A stretch of 64,000 nt of DNA, taken from contig CALSQY010000002.1 in NCBI GenBank assembly GCA_943788615.1, forward strand, positions 1 through 64,000. Direction: 5' to 3'. Made by a program: the position numbers and the translations under genes. Below are positions 63,403-64,000 of the stretch, one piece after another. Below the pieces are notes generated by a model, which did not search any database, was not told the DNA's origin, and saw only the letters and a list, made by a program, of their open reading frames with translations. Source of the stretch: UBA4465 sp002292365. Lineage in GTDB: Bacteria > Bacteroidota > Bacteroidia > Cytophagales > Cyclobacteriaceae. Positions within the stretch are counted from its first letter, which is position 1; each line of letters begins with the position of its first letter.

Positions 63403-64000
63403 TCATCAAAACGGAGGGTATCGTGATCAATTATTTTAAGTACAGGGAGTCATCTATCATCATCAAAATATTGACCAGAGAGTATGGGTTTCAATCTTTC
63501 ATACTTAATGGAGTCCGAAGTGTAAGGTCAAAAAAGAGCATAGGCTTTTTTCAGTCTTTAAATTTACTTGAGTTGGTGGCTTATAAATCTCCTAAAGCAG
63601 ACCTTTATCGGCTCAATGAGGTTAAAATTCTTCATCTGACTCCCTCTTTTCAGATTAATTTAAAAAAAAGTGTCATGGTGATGTTTTGTACCGAACTTCT
63701 GAGCAAAACCTTATTTCATGAACGAAGTGAGAATCGTGACCTGTATCAGTTCTTAAAGAATGAAATTATTATTTTTGATGGATTAAAAGAAGGTTTTGAG
63801 TCTTATCATGTTTATTTCTCAATAAAATATGCCAGATATTTAGGGTTTTTTATTCAGTCAGTTGAGCGTTTACTCCCCTTTAAGGAGAATTTTAGTTCAC
63901 CACTTTATATATATTTGAATAATATTATCCGATCGGAACGCTACACGAGCGAGCCGACCACGGGAACGTTAAGAAGAACGGCATTAAAACACGTTATTAA
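63399..64000 (+). CDS. recO: DNA repair protein RecO (partial, 3' end outside window)
   Basis: 200 codons visible from the ATG at 63399, overlapping the porZ stop. IIKTEGIVINYFKYRESSIIIKILTREYG is split here as the OB-fold start (TEGIVINYFKY, SSIIIKILTREYG), followed by GVRS and the helical part. RecO loads RecA and anneals strands in recombinational repair. The C-terminal zinc-like and helical end is missing from the window. Confidence 0.93.
   Translation, partial: MIIKTEGIVINYFKYRESSIIIKILTREYGFQSFILNGVRSVRSKKSIGFFQSLNLLELVAYKSPKADLYRLNEVKILHLTPSFQINLKKSVMVMFCTELLSKTLFHERSENRDLYQFLKNEIIIFDGLKEGFESYHVYFSIKYARYLGFFIQSVERLLPFKENFSSPLYIYLNNIIRSERYTSEPTTGTLRRTALKHVI

Noticed and set aside
1..64000. 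CRISPR arrays, tRNA/rRNA genes, insertion sequences or prophage genes
   Set aside because: No regularly spaced repeats, cloverleaf-like gene, transposase or phage structural gene was recognised on either strand.

Overview
The window is a chromosomal segment of a Bacteroidota bacterium, probably from the Cytophagales/Saprospirales side of the phylum; I cannot place it more precisely. The evidence is a TonB-dependent receptor with a carboxypeptidase-like N-terminal domain behind a TPP riboswitch, a PorZ-type secretion protein with a T9SS C-terminal sorting domain, a Bacteroidota-type CcmBCDEF cluster, the purH-mreBCD-mrdA-rodA block, low-to-moderate GC, weak Shine-Dalgarno sequences and a few TAnnTTTG-like -7 boxes. 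I found no rRNA, tRNA, CRISPR array, insertion sequence or prophage.

Layout. (1) 1-10004: acyl-CoA catabolism. A minus-strand run encodes an APH-fold kinase, an ACAD10/11-like acyl-CoA dehydrogenase, a MaoC hydratase, a DHRS4-like SDR and a frameshifted FabG-like SDR. A plus-strand run encodes an SDR, an ECI1-like enoyl-CoA isomerase, a CurA-like reductase, a thiolase and a nitronate monooxygenase gene broken by two stop codons. The kinase/dehydrogenase pair looks like a split version of animal ACAD10/11 and of the Pseudomonas levulinate (lva) enzymes. It may therefore be a 4-hydroxyacyl-CoA degradation locus, now partly decayed. (2) 10035-14533: vitamin uptake, with PnuC, a NadR-like kinase, a TPP riboswitch, a TonB receptor and a divergent thiamine pyrophosphokinase-like protein. 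(3) 14628-20299: guaB, two periplasmic PPIase/chaperone proteins (a lipoprotein and SurA), a MoxR ATPase and pheS. (4) 20392-37584: a capsule/exopolysaccharide locus, with an initiating glycosyltransferase, an unknown lipoprotein, two tandem Wzi-family porins, a flippase, four glycosyltransferases, an acetyltransferase, a polymerase/ligase, a Wzz-type protein and Wza. (5) 37699-44915: cysQ-cysN-cysD-cysC-DUF2061 (PAPS synthesis and PAP removal), then nucleotide-sugar genes (UDP-xylose synthase-like, rfbC, rfbA, rfbB). The adjacency suggests a sulfated polysaccharide, but no sulfotransferase is visible. (6) 45124-51777: variant System I cytochrome c maturation (CcmE of the CxxxY type), a DUF2520 protein, a UbiA prenyltransferase and purN. 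(7) 51823-58796: purH, then the cell-elongation operon mreBCD-mrdA-rodA. (8) 58797-64000: an acidic unknown protein, tdk, porZ and a partial recO.

Most of the window is ordinary housekeeping and envelope biology. The points that most deserve a second look are the split ACAD10/11-like locus with two broken genes, the PAPS module beside the polysaccharide cluster, the lipoprotein-Wzi-Wzi unit coupled through TTGA junctions, the CxxxY CcmE cluster without ccmA/G/H, and several altered catalytic or metal-site motifs (PBP2 KTS, thymidine kinase Cys to Tyr, and the pyrophosphokinase-like protein).
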